From positions 62,001-126,000 of the forward strand of contig JAEIOD010000009.1 in assembly GCA_016342415.1 (NCBI GenBank): a DNA stretch of 64,000 nt, read 5' to 3'. The notes below the pieces were generated by a model, which searched no databases, was not told where the DNA came from, and saw only the letters and a program-made list of their open reading frames with translations. This DNA comes from Clostridiales bacterium (GTDB lineage Bacteria > Bacillota > Clostridia > Peptostreptococcales > Acidaminobacteraceae). A program made the position numbers and the translations under genes. Every line of letters begins with the position of its first letter. Within the stretch, counting starts at the first letter, position 1. Below, piece after piece: positions 43,465-50,846 of the stretch.

Positions 43465-43650
43465 GTGAGCAATAAATATAAAAAATCTAGAGATGAACAT
43501 AAGATTCCTAAATTCAAGGATGATTATGATATTGGATTTGCTGATATGGTTTTAGTCATTCTTCAAGCTTATAAGTTCTTATTTCCAATCTTAATTGGAA
43601 TATACATTATCGCGATAGGTATAATGGCTTTGTTCAGATATCTTGCATAA
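43465..43650 (+). CDS. Small single-pass membrane protein
   Basis: This 61-residue protein begins with a GTG codon after AAAAGGAGGTTGTT. The first half is charged and Lys-rich, and the second half holds one strong hydrophobic helix (about residues 36-58) ending in FRYLA. It would sit in the cell membrane with the charged part inside. The strong ribosome site and a following hairpin support a real gene. I do not recognise the family and see no link to its neighbours. Confidence 0.65.
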   Translation: MSNKYKKSRDEHKIPKFKDDYDIGFADMVLVILQAYKFLFPILIGIYIIAIGIMALFRYLA

Positions 43651-43667
43651 TCAAACTTAGTAATTAA

Positions 43668-43709
43668 TTAAAGAGCTAAAATCTTGGTTAAAAGATATCA
43701 GCTCTTTAA
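43668..43709. terminator. Long hairpin after the small membrane protein gene
   Basis: TTAAAGAGCT (43668-43677) pairs with AGCTCTTTAA (43700-43709). Inside, ATCTT and AAGAT (43681-43695) can form a second stem. It lies about 20 bases after the stop codon. The T-run is weak, so it may be a weak bidirectional terminator. Confidence 0.45.
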
Positions 43710-43732
43710 TAGTGATTAACTCATTGGATTGC

Positions 43733-43757
43733 TTCAAATGATATAATATCATTTGAA
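43733..43757. repeat. 25-base perfect palindrome at the end of the HAD gene
   Basis: TTCAAATGATAT (43733-43744) is repeated in inverse as ATATCATTTGAA (43746-43757) around one central base. It overlaps the HAD stop codon. There is no T-run on either side, so a simple terminator is not clear. A binding site or a hairpin that protects the mRNA end is possible. Confidence 0.5.
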
Positions 43758-44402
43758 TTTATGCTCTATTTCCCAAAATTCATCTATAATATAGTCTGGA
43801 TTAAGCGTCATCAATAACTCTTTTGAATGCGAACCTGTTGTAATAGATATAATTTCAGCATCTATATGACGAGCTGTTTGAATATCTAGCAGGGTATCAC
43901 CTATAACAATAATCCTTTCATATTCAAACATGGCATTTGCCTTTTTTAAACCCGCTTCGGCAATTTCAAACCTTTTTAATCCATCTTCACCAAAACCGCC
44001 ACATTGGAAGTATTGCCAAACGCCTATTTTCTCAAGTTTATACTGAGCTCCGATAGATAGTTCGCCAGTAATGAGTGCTAGGTCATGTTCAGTTCCTGAT
44101 AACCATTTGATAAATGGTACGGCATCAACATTCTCTCTCCATACATCTGAATCCTTGAAGAGTATGAGTTGTTTCTCATATAATCTTAAAAAATCACTCC
44201 ATAAAGTTTCATTGAACTCAATATTAAAATTAGAGAGTATTTCCATGAATACATCTTTATCAGATCTTGCAGACGTGTCAATTGAGTTCATGGGATTATC
44301 TATACTTAGTAATTCTTTCATTGCATATTCAAATGGCAAGTCAGTTCTTTCATCCCTTTGAATAATGGTTCCGTTTATATCAAAAAAAATTAAATATTTC
44401 AT
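43749..44402 (-). CDS. HAD-family hydrolase
   Basis: This 217-residue protein has the HAD phosphatase fold. Motif I reads FFDINGTI: the first Asp (nucleophile) is present, but the second Asp of the usual DxD is Asn. VIGDTLLDIQTA is motif IV, with the two metal-binding Asp. A helical cap lies between them. It is similar in size to phosphoglycolate phosphatase-like enzymes. The Asp to Asn change may reduce or alter activity, although some HAD groups carry it. AGGAGGCTT precedes the ATG on the minus strand. No neighbour suggests a substrate. Confidence 0.78.
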   Translation of the reverse strand: MKYLIFFDINGTIIQRDERTDLPFEYAMKELLSIDNPMNSIDTSARSDKDVFMEILSNFNIEFNETLWSDFLRLYEKQLILFKDSDVWRENVDAVPFIKWLSGTEHDLALITGELSIGAQYKLEKIGVWQYFQCGGFGEDGLKRFEIAEAGLKKANAMFEYERIIVIGDTLLDIQTARHIDAEIISITTGSHSKELLMTLNPDYIIDEFWEIEHKFK

Positions 44403-44644
44403 AAGCCTCCTTTTTTCTAATATTATACAGAATATTGGATATGATTTAAATAGGTGATGTCATTAAAAAGGCTTATACATTTTTAAGTATTTCTGATCAT
44501 GACGAATGAATGGCTCATGAAACACAAAAGCATGCTGCTTTGATTTTTATTAAAATAGTACTATCGTCTAATCATTTGTAAGATTTTCAATTGCACTCTT
44601 TTATTTTCTAGAATTTTTCTCTATAATATGAATTGGAGGATTTG

Positions 44645-45367
44645 ATGAAAATAATAATATCACCAGCAAAAGTTCAAACTGAACAACACATTTTCGATTA
44701 TGGGTTCAAATCTCTTATTTTTGAAAATGAAACTTGCACGCTCAACAGTTATTTAAAGGACTATTCGAAAAATGGTATTTCTAAGTTAATGAAAATTAAG
44801 AACAAGTTGCTTGATAACACTTATGAGACCATTCAGAATGATTTTGCTAAAAATCATGCAATCAATTTATACAATGGCACTGTTTACAAAGAGATTAATA
44901 CAAATCTGTATGATGAGTTGCAACTGGAGTATATGAATAGTCATTTAAGAATTTTATCTGCGTTGTATGGCGTTTTAGAACCTTTAACTGGCATTAGTCC
45001 CTATAGGTTGGATATGACCATGAAACCCAATCAAATTAATTTGTATGATTTTTGGAAGTCAAGTATAAACAAATATTTTAAAGATGAGTTAATTATCAAT
45101 TTAGCATCATTAGAATATAGTAAAATGATACATTTGCCAATGATCAATATACATTTTAAAGAACTTATTAATGATACATATAAGATTGTGACGGTCAGAG
45201 CTAAAAAAGCAAGAGGGCTTATGGTCGATTATTTAATTACACATGTCATCTCAGATTTAGAAGATCTTAAATCATTTTCTGAAGCTGGTTATCAGTTTAA
45301 TGAAACCTTATCAGATGAGAAGAATTTTGTTTTTACAAAAGAAGAGGAGCATTATGGATTACTTTAA
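44645..45367 (+). CDS. yaaA: Peroxide stress protein YaaA
   Basis: This 240-residue protein is of the YaaA/DUF328 family, which lowers free iron under peroxide stress in E. coli. The conserved start IIISPAKVQT and the central LSALYGVLEPLTGISPYRLDM are clear. The Lys-rich KIVTVRAKKARGLM region and the final FVFTKEE match the family. GGAGGATTTG before this ATG decides the start. It overlaps the next gene, an M42 peptidase, by 14 bases. Length is close to the normal 250 residues. Confidence 0.9.
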   Translation: MKIIISPAKVQTEQHIFDYGFKSLIFENETCTLNSYLKDYSKNGISKLMKIKNKLLDNTYETIQNDFAKNHAINLYNGTVYKEINTNLYDELQLEYMNSHLRILSALYGVLEPLTGISPYRLDMTMKPNQINLYDFWKSSINKYFKDELIINLASLEYSKMIHLPMINIHFKELINDTYKIVTVRAKKARGLMVDYLITHVISDLEDLKSFSEAGYQFNETLSDEKNFVFTKEEEHYGLL

Positions 45368-46361
45368 AACAACTCTAAAAAAATATTTAGATATACCAAG
45401 TCCAAGTAGTTATACAAAATTAGCTTTAGAAGTAGCTAAAGAAGAATTTGATTCTTTAGGTCTTGAAACTTCGTATACAAAAAAAGGCGCATTGATTGCC
45501 ACTATTCCTGGAAACTCAGAGGCAATTGCAATTACTGCTCATATGGATACTTTAGGTGGTATGGTTAAGTCAATTACAGCAGATGGTCAATTGACTTATC
45601 ACAGAATCGGTGGAGGTGCATGGAGCGCTGTCGAAGGAGAAAACTGTCAAGTTTTCACACGTGATGGAAAAGTATACCGCGGATCAATCATCCCAACAAC
45701 CGCATCAACTCATATTCATGGATTAAAATCATATGAAAAAAGAACTGAAGAAACGATGCGAGTTAGATTGGATGAATTTGTATCAAACAAAGTTGACGTT
45801 CAACAATTAGGTATCCAAGTTGGTGATATAATCTCTATGGATACTCGTACAGAGTTTACGGACAATGGATTTATAAAAACACGTTATATTGATAATAAAG
45901 CTGCGGTGGCGATGACATTTGTTTTGGCAAAGAAATTTATAGAAAATAAACCAGAAAAAACGATTCATTTTATTTTATCAAATTACGAGGAATGCGGACA
46001 TGGTTTATCAGTTATTCCGTCTGATACTGAAGAATTGATTGCTATTGATATTGCGCCTGTTGGTGATCAACAGACATCAACTGAATTTGCAGTTTCTATA
46101 GCAGCAAAGGATAAAAAAACACCTTATGATTATGATTTTATCTCAAGATTAGCTGAGACTGCTGAAACTCATCAAATTCCATATAACATTGATGTTTTTA
46201 ATCATTATAGTTCTGATGCAAGTCAATATATTCACAGAGGTGGGGATGTACGTTTTGCATGCGTTGGTCCTGGAATTAATGGTACTCATCACTACGAGAG
46301 AACACATATGAAAAGTATTGAGGCTACAATCCACTTATTGTATCAATATTGTTTAAAATAG
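45354..46361 (+). CDS. M42-family metallo-aminopeptidase
   Basis: This 335-residue enzyme has the M42 fold. Metal ligands and catalytic residues lie in ITAHMDTLGGMV, TRYIDNKAAVAM, SNYEECGHG and AIDIAPVG, with the final His in THHYERTHMKSI. Members are cytoplasmic glutamyl or general aminopeptidases that form tetrahedral dodecamers. GAGGAGCATT precedes this ATG, which lies inside the end of yaaA, so the two are translated together. A longer in-frame start at 45300 would lack a ribosome site. Confidence 0.88.
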   Translation: MDYFKTTLKKYLDIPSPSSYTKLALEVAKEEFDSLGLETSYTKKGALIATIPGNSEAIAITAHMDTLGGMVKSITADGQLTYHRIGGGAWSAVEGENCQVFTRDGKVYRGSIIPTTASTHIHGLKSYEKRTEETMRVRLDEFVSNKVDVQQLGIQVGDIISMDTRTEFTDNGFIKTRYIDNKAAVAMTFVLAKKFIENKPEKTIHFILSNYEECGHGLSVIPSDTEELIAIDIAPVGDQQTSTEFAVSIAAKDKKTPYDYDFISRLAETAETHQIPYNIDVFNHYSSDASQYIHRGGDVRFACVGPGINGTHHYERTHMKSIEATIHLLYQYCLK

Positions 46362-46397
46362 TTTTACCTACTGTACGTTACGGAAATACAATTTAAT

Positions 46398-46426
46398 TTG
46401 AAAAAATACATTTTATATGATAAGAT
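46398..46426 (+). promoter_or_regulatory. Promoter of the candidate structured RNA
   Basis: TTGAAA (46398-46403) and TAAGAT (46421-46426) are 17 bases apart. Transcription would start near 46433, directly before the nested stems described in the next entry. Confidence 0.55.
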
Positions 46427-46432
46427 GTTTTT

Positions 46433-46547
46433 GGGAATTAGATTGCTCACAAATCATATTACTTAATCATAGGGGGCTTAAGTAAACGCGTGATTTGTTA
46501 GTAATGTTACATATGTACAAAAGACGAGAAATCGTCTTTTGTTTTTT
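46433..46547 (+). ncRNA. Candidate structured non-coding RNA or leader RNA
   Basis: A transcript of about 115 bases is suggested by a promoter at its 5' side and a strong terminator at its 3' side. No reading frame with a ribosome site lies in it. ACAAATCA (46449-46456) pairs with TGATTTGT (46491-46498). Inside that, TTACTTAA (46459-46466) pairs with TTAAGTAA (46478-46485). The internal loop is TA against ACGCG, and the apical loop is TCATAGGGGGC, rich in G. Both stems are perfect 8-bp helices. I do not recognise a known riboswitch class. It could be a separate small RNA or an attenuator leader for the ABC ATPase 85 bases downstream. Both are inference. Confidence 0.5.
46518..46547 (+). terminator. 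Strong terminator of the candidate RNA
   Basis: CAAAAGACGA (46518-46527) and TCGTCTTTTG (46532-46541) form a perfect 10-bp stem with a GAAA loop and a T-run. A GNRA loop of this kind is very stable. Confidence 0.85.
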
Positions 46548-46631
46548 GTTACAATAGAAATTGTGACTATTGATAATAGTTTTAAACCGAACAAATAGTT
46601 ATAATAGTATCAAGAAAAGAAGGAGGCTATT

Positions 46632-47717
46632 ATGGCAGGTTTAAAATTATCAGGTATAAATAAAGTTTATCCAAATGGATTTCACGCAGTAAAAGGTATT
46701 GATTTGGAAATTCAAGACAAAGAATTTCTAGTATTTGTTGGTCCATCCGGATGTGGTAAAACGACTAGTTTAAGAATGATCGCTGGTCTTGAAGAAATAT
46801 CAGACGGCGAATTATATATTGGTGATAATGTAGTAAATGATGTATTACCTAAAGATAGAAATATCGCAATGGTATTCCAAAATTATGCTCTTTATCCACA
46901 TATGACTGTATTTGAAAATATGGCATTTGGTCTAAAATTGAGAAAAATGCCTAAAGCTATTATTAGTGAAAAAGTTGATAAAGCTGCTAAAATATTAGGT
47001 ATAGAAGATTTATTAAAGAGAAGACCAAAACAATTATCTGGTGGTCAAAGGCAACGTGTGGCTTTAGGTCGTGCAATCGTTAGAGAACCAGAAGTGTTTT
47101 TAATGGATGAGCCACTTTCAAACCTTGATGCAAAGCTTAGAGTACAAATGCGTGCTGAGTTAATCAAATTACATCAAGACTTAGACACTACTTTTATCTA
47201 TGTTACTCATGACCAAACAGAAGCAATGACTATGGGTACTAGAATTTGTGTGATGAACAATGGTTTAATTCAACAAGTTGATACTCCGAGAGCTATTTAT
47301 AATAATCCAACCAATATGTTTGTTGCTAGTTTTATTGGAGCGCCTCAAATGAACTTCTTCCACGGTCAGTTAGTTGAAGAAAATGGTAAAGTGCTTGTAA
47401 GTTATAACGGTTATCAAAAAGAATTACCGCCACATAAAGTTGAACAGGCTAAGGCTTCTGGTTTTAGTGGTAAAGATATTGTAATCGGTTGTCGTCCTGA
47501 AGATATCGAAATTGATGGTCCAGACGGATTTGAAGCTACAATTGATGTAATTGAATTATTAGGATCTGAAACATATATTTATTTCAATGCTTTTGGTCAA
47601 ACATACATTGCTAAAGAAGATAAGCAATTCGAAAAAAGTAGAGGAGACAAAGTAAAAATCTCTTTCAAATCTAATGTACATGCATTTGACAAGGAATCTG
47701 AAAACGCAATATTCTAA
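46632..47717 (+). CDS. Sugar ABC transporter ATP-binding protein (MsmX/UgpC type)
   Basis: This 361-residue ATPase has GPSGCGKTTSLRMIAGLEE as Walker A, the Q-loop at MVFQNYALYPHM, the signature LSGGQRQRVALGRAIV and EVFLMDEPLSNLDAKL as Walker B. The C-terminal domain with ELLGSETYIYF is a TOBE/OB fold. This is the MsmX/MsmK/UgpC group, which often energises several sugar transporters encoded elsewhere. No permease or binding protein is adjacent, so a shared role is likely. AGGAGGCTATT precedes the ATG. A strong terminator follows. Confidence 0.94.
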   Translation: MAGLKLSGINKVYPNGFHAVKGIDLEIQDKEFLVFVGPSGCGKTTSLRMIAGLEEISDGELYIGDNVVNDVLPKDRNIAMVFQNYALYPHMTVFENMAFGLKLRKMPKAIISEKVDKAAKILGIEDLLKRRPKQLSGGQRQRVALGRAIVREPEVFLMDEPLSNLDAKLRVQMRAELIKLHQDLDTTFIYVTHDQTEAMTMGTRICVMNNGLIQQVDTPRAIYNNPTNMFVASFIGAPQMNFFHGQLVEENGKVLVSYNGYQKELPPHKVEQAKASGFSGKDIVIGCRPEDIEIDGPDGFEATIDVIELLGSETYIYFNAFGQTYIAKEDKQFEKSRGDKVKISFKSNVHAFDKESENAIF

Positions 47718-47741
47718 CCTAGATGAAAATCTAGGTTTTTC
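47716..47741 (+). terminator. Terminator of the ABC ATPase gene
   Basis: AACCTAGAT and ATCTAGGTT (47716-47737) form a 9-bp stem with a GAAA loop. It overlaps the stop codon and runs into Ts. Confidence 0.85.
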
Positions 47742-47776
47742 CTTTTAATATGTGTATAATAAAAGAAGGAGGACTT

Positions 47777-48664
47777 ATGTTTAGTTATAAAAGTTTAGAA
47801 AATATAATTGGGATTTCTATTAAACTATATAAACATGGTCAATGTTTATATAGTGTAAAAGGTGTAGAATGTCCATATGAGTATGAAAATGGCAGTTATA
47901 CTATTTATACATCTCAAAAGATTGACTCAGAAAGGCTTTCACTGATTCAATTACTAATCAATCAAAATGAGCAATCGCAACCATTTTGGATTAGAGTGTT
48001 TAAAAATTTAACCTATTTAGAAGATGAAATTCCTAATGCATTTAAAGAGACTACTTCATATCAGCTTTGGATTGTAAAAGGGAAAAATATATCAGAGGAT
48101 ATCACTATTTTAGAAGCTTTATTTGAGTTTTCAGAAATAATCAGTTTAACATCCGATCGATTGCTAGTTGTTATAAACGATAAAGAACAATTAACGCCTA
48201 AGGATGTTATCGGACACTTTGAAGCTGAAGTCATGAAAGTCATAAAAGTATATGTAGGTCCAAAGGTCAAACAGTTTACAGATCTTAGATATGCATACAA
48301 TCAAACCTTAATTCTAGAAGATATTGTAGTCAGTAAACATGTTACCATTATAGATTACAATAGTATATTGTTTGAGAGAGTCATTCATGAGTTATCTGAG
48401 GACGTGCAAGAACAATTATTAGAAGGCTATTTGACAGAATATCCAATTCATCATTTAAACTCAGAGCTTTTAGAAACAACAACAGGTTTTTTTAAAAATA
48501 ATTTGAATGTTACAGATACAGCCAATGAGTTGTTTTTACATAGAAATACTTTAATATATCGCTTGAACAAAATATCTCAAGTCACCAATCTAGACATTAG
48601 AAATTTTGAGGATGCATGCAAATTAAGAATATTATTGACTTTATATCAAAACAAAAATCGATAA
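47777..48664 (+). CDS. PucR/CdaR-like transcriptional regulator
   Basis: This 295-residue protein ends in a PucR-type helix-turn-helix: FKNNLNVTDTANELFLHRNT, then LIYRLNKISQVTNLDIRN. This is the DNA-binding motif of the CdaR/PucR group. The N-terminal 220 residues have no clear known domain and may bind the effector. AGAAGGAGGACTT before this ATG decides the start. In several Firmicutes such a regulator sits beside the shared sugar ABC ATPase, as here, so carbohydrate control is likely. Purine control, as for the true PucR, is an alternative because of the purine-like cluster in the window, but distance argues against it. Confidence 0.82.
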   Translation: MFSYKSLENIIGISIKLYKHGQCLYSVKGVECPYEYENGSYTIYTSQKIDSERLSLIQLLINQNEQSQPFWIRVFKNLTYLEDEIPNAFKETTSYQLWIVKGKNISEDITILEALFEFSEIISLTSDRLLVVINDKEQLTPKDVIGHFEAEVMKVIKVYVGPKVKQFTDLRYAYNQTLILEDIVVSKHVTIIDYNSILFERVIHELSEDVQEQLLEGYLTEYPIHHLNSELLETTTGFFKNNLNVTDTANELFLHRNTLIYRLNKISQVTNLDIRNFEDACKLRILLTLYQNKNR

Positions 48665-48844
48665 GGTTTTTGTTTTTGTACGTTTCAGTAAAAATGAAGA
48701 CACAAAACTGAAGATAAAAGCAAATTATATTTTATATATTATTATAAGTAGCAGCAGTAAAAATATACTAATATTTAGTTTGATGAATTGGTTCTTTTCT
48801 TTTTTATTAAAGTGGTCTATCCTAAGAAAGGAAAGGGTGGTTGT

Positions 48845-49738
48845 ATGAAAAAAATAAATCCAATGATAATCGGTATTATTCCATTTGCAATATTCGGATT
48901 ATCTTTCCTATTTACAAAGGTAGCTATCGATAGTTTTGATGATGTATTTCATTTATTAGGATTAAGATTTTTATTAGCAGTGCTTGGACTTACTGTTATG
49001 ATGTTAATAGGTGTCATAAAAATTGATATGAAGGGCAAATCAATTAAAGCATTGCTTTTAGTAGCCTTGTTTCAGCCCATATTTTATTTTACATTTGAAA
49101 CTTTTGGTATTAAGTATTCGTCTTCATCACAAGCAGGTGTCATGATTGCATTTATACCTGTTGTTGTAACATTATTTGCTGTTGTCTTTTTAAAAGAAAG
49201 AACTAATAGACTACAACTTATATTTATTTTTCTTTCTGTAATAGGTGTGTTGATTATGAATTCTGATGTAACCTTTACACTTGATAGTTTAAAAGGTACA
49301 CTTTTCCTAATGGGTGCTGTTTTGTCAGCTGCTTTTTATCAAGTTCTCTCAAGACATGCTTCAAAAGAATACTCCTCATTAGAGATCACTTACATCATGA
49401 TGTGTGTTGGTGCGATATTCTTTAATATAATAGGATTATATAATTCATTCCAGTCAGGTACATTAACTGCTTATTTAAAACCACTTATAACACTTGACCT
49501 CATTGTACCGTTATTATATTTGGGAATACTGTCATCAGTGTTCGCATTTTTCTTAATTAATTATGTCTTGTCTCATGTGGCTGCTTCAAAAGCATCTGTA
49601 CTTGCAAATTTAACAACAATTATCGCAATTGTTGCTGGAGTACTTTTTCTAGATGAGTCTTTTAGCATGATTATGATTGTTGGTAGTGTACTGATTCTAA
49701 TTGGTGTATATGGTACTGCAAGAGTAAAGGTAAAATAA
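48845..49738 (+). CDS. EamA-family (DMT) transporter
   Basis: This 297-residue membrane protein has ten hydrophobic segments in two EamA repeats. The first repeat includes FGLSFLFTKVAIDSF and SSSQAGVMIAFIPVVVTLFA, and the second has LLYLGILSSVFAFFLINYVL and LTTIIAIVAGVLFLDES. These proteins export or import amino acids, nucleosides or drug-like molecules across the cell membrane. An in-frame ATG at 48788 exists, but GAAAGGGTGG lies before this one. A UUCG-loop terminator follows directly. Confidence 0.88.
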   Translation: MKKINPMIIGIIPFAIFGLSFLFTKVAIDSFDDVFHLLGLRFLLAVLGLTVMMLIGVIKIDMKGKSIKALLLVALFQPIFYFTFETFGIKYSSSSQAGVMIAFIPVVVTLFAVVFLKERTNRLQLIFIFLSVIGVLIMNSDVTFTLDSLKGTLFLMGAVLSAAFYQVLSRHASKEYSSLEITYIMMCVGAIFFNIIGLYNSFQSGTLTAYLKPLITLDLIVPLLYLGILSSVFAFFLINYVLSHVAASKASVLANLTTIIAIVAGVLFLDESFSMIMIVGSVLILIGVYGTARVKVK

Positions 49739-49758
49739 TGCTTCGGCATTTTTTTTGG
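49737..49758 (+). terminator. Terminator of the EamA gene
   Basis: AATGC (49737-49741), a TTCG tetraloop and GCATT (49746-49750) are followed by a long T-run. It overlaps the stop codon. Confidence 0.8.
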
Positions 49759-49928
49759 TTTAATCGTTCTGAATATTCTGATTTTTACTGCTAATTATAC
49801 AGGTTTAGTGTACAATGGAAATATACTGTAAATTAATTAACAATCTTCAGAGATTATTCTTACTTAGTTTGGGGTATCAAAAGAAAATGGTGAAGATATT
49901 GATGAAAATGAAAGGATGGTGTTATTCA

Positions 49929-50453
49929 ATGAAGCCTGAAGCTCAAATGGCGACAATAAGTGTACCAGATTTACCCAAGGAAGGTTATGAAGCATTAGAT
50001 GTATTTATAGCAACTACAGTTGCAAATGAATCTGTCTTGATTCAAGTCTTACATAAAGCACAAAATATTTTTGGGTATCTCCCTAGAGAAGTTCAATTAT
50101 ATATCGGTAGAAAACTAAATGTATCAGGTGCTAAAGTGTTTGGTGTTGTAAGCTTTTATTCTTATTTTACAACAAGACCAGTCGGTAAACATGTTATAAA
50201 TATCTGTACAGGTACAGCTTGTTATGTTAAAGGAATTGAACCTGTATTTGATAAATTCAAAGAGGTATTGGAAATTGGCAACGGAGAGACTTCTAAAGAT
50301 GAACTGTTTACACTTAAGGATATTCGATGTGTAGGCGCATGTGGTTTGGCTCCAGTCGTGGTTATTGGTGAGAAAGTATACGGACATGTTAAAATTGAAG
50401 ATGTGCCTGGTATCATTGAAACTTATAGAAAGGCGGCAGAGAATGAAGATTAA
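49929..50453 (+). CDS. hydC: NADH-dependent [FeFe] hydrogenase, NuoE-like subunit
   Basis: This 174-residue subunit has a thioredoxin-like [2Fe-2S] domain. ICTGTACYVKG gives the first two Cys and RCVGACGLAPVV the last two. The N-terminal helical part with LIQVLHKAQNIFGYLP and VSGAKVFGVVSFYSYF is the NuoE signature. It accepts or passes electrons beside the NADH-oxidising subunit. Several in-frame ATGs lie upstream (from 49815), and the start is uncertain: this one fits the family's usual beginning, while the AAAGGA at 49911 is rather far from it. It is the first gene of the hydrogenase operon. Confidence 0.88.
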   Translation: MKPEAQMATISVPDLPKEGYEALDVFIATTVANESVLIQVLHKAQNIFGYLPREVQLYIGRKLNVSGAKVFGVVSFYSYFTTRPVGKHVINICTGTACYVKGIEPVFDKFKEVLEIGNGETSKDELFTLKDIRCVGACGLAPVVVIGEKVYGHVKIEDVPGIIETYRKAAENED

Positions 50454-50835
50454 ATCACTAGATGAATTAATTAAATTACGAGAGGATTCAATAAAAAAAG
50501 TTAATTTAAGAGAAACTGGTGAAAATGCCGGTGATACTATTGAACTGATGGTAGGTATGGCTACTTGTGGTATAGCTGCAGGTGCGAGAGAGACATTACA
50601 GGCATTAATGGAAGCGATTCAATCTAATAACCTTGAAAATGTTAAGCTTGTTCAAGTAGGATGTCTAGGATTTTGTCATAGTGAACCGACGGTTCAGTTG
50701 AATATGCCTGATCAAGAACCAATCCTTTATGGTAACGTCGATAAAGAAACTGCTACAAGAATAGTTGAAGAGCATATTTTAAATGGTAAAATGGTGGACA
50801 ATCACATACTGATTAAATCTTTTGACAAAGCTTAG
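50443..50835 (+). CDS. Hydrogenase-associated thioredoxin-like [2Fe-2S] protein
   Basis: This 130-residue protein has a thioredoxin-like ferredoxin fold. Cys residues lie in VGMATCGIAAGARETL and QVGCLGFCHSEPTVQ, and these four could bind one [2Fe-2S] cluster. The same small protein lies between the NuoE- and NuoF-like genes in many NADH-linked [FeFe]-hydrogenase operons (HndB type). It probably mediates electron transfer or assembly. The start overlaps the preceding gene by 11 bases and lies after GGCGGCAGAG. Confidence 0.86.
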   Translation: MKIKSLDELIKLREDSIKKVNLRETGENAGDTIELMVGMATCGIAAGARETLQALMEAIQSNNLENVKLVQVGCLGFCHSEPTVQLNMPDQEPILYGNVDKETATRIVEEHILNGKMVDNHILIKSFDKA

Positions 50836-50846
50836 GGAGGTTTGAA

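Noticed and set aside
44403-44644. A short hairpin (AAAGCA with TGCTTT) and a 14-codon frame upstream of yaaA
   Set aside because: The stem is weak, the frame lacks a ribosome site, and nothing else supports a gene or small RNA.
49815-49928. Longer N-terminus for the NuoE-like subunit
   Set aside because: The extra 38 residues do not fit the family and contain several Met codons. The start is still uncertain, but the conserved region begins later.
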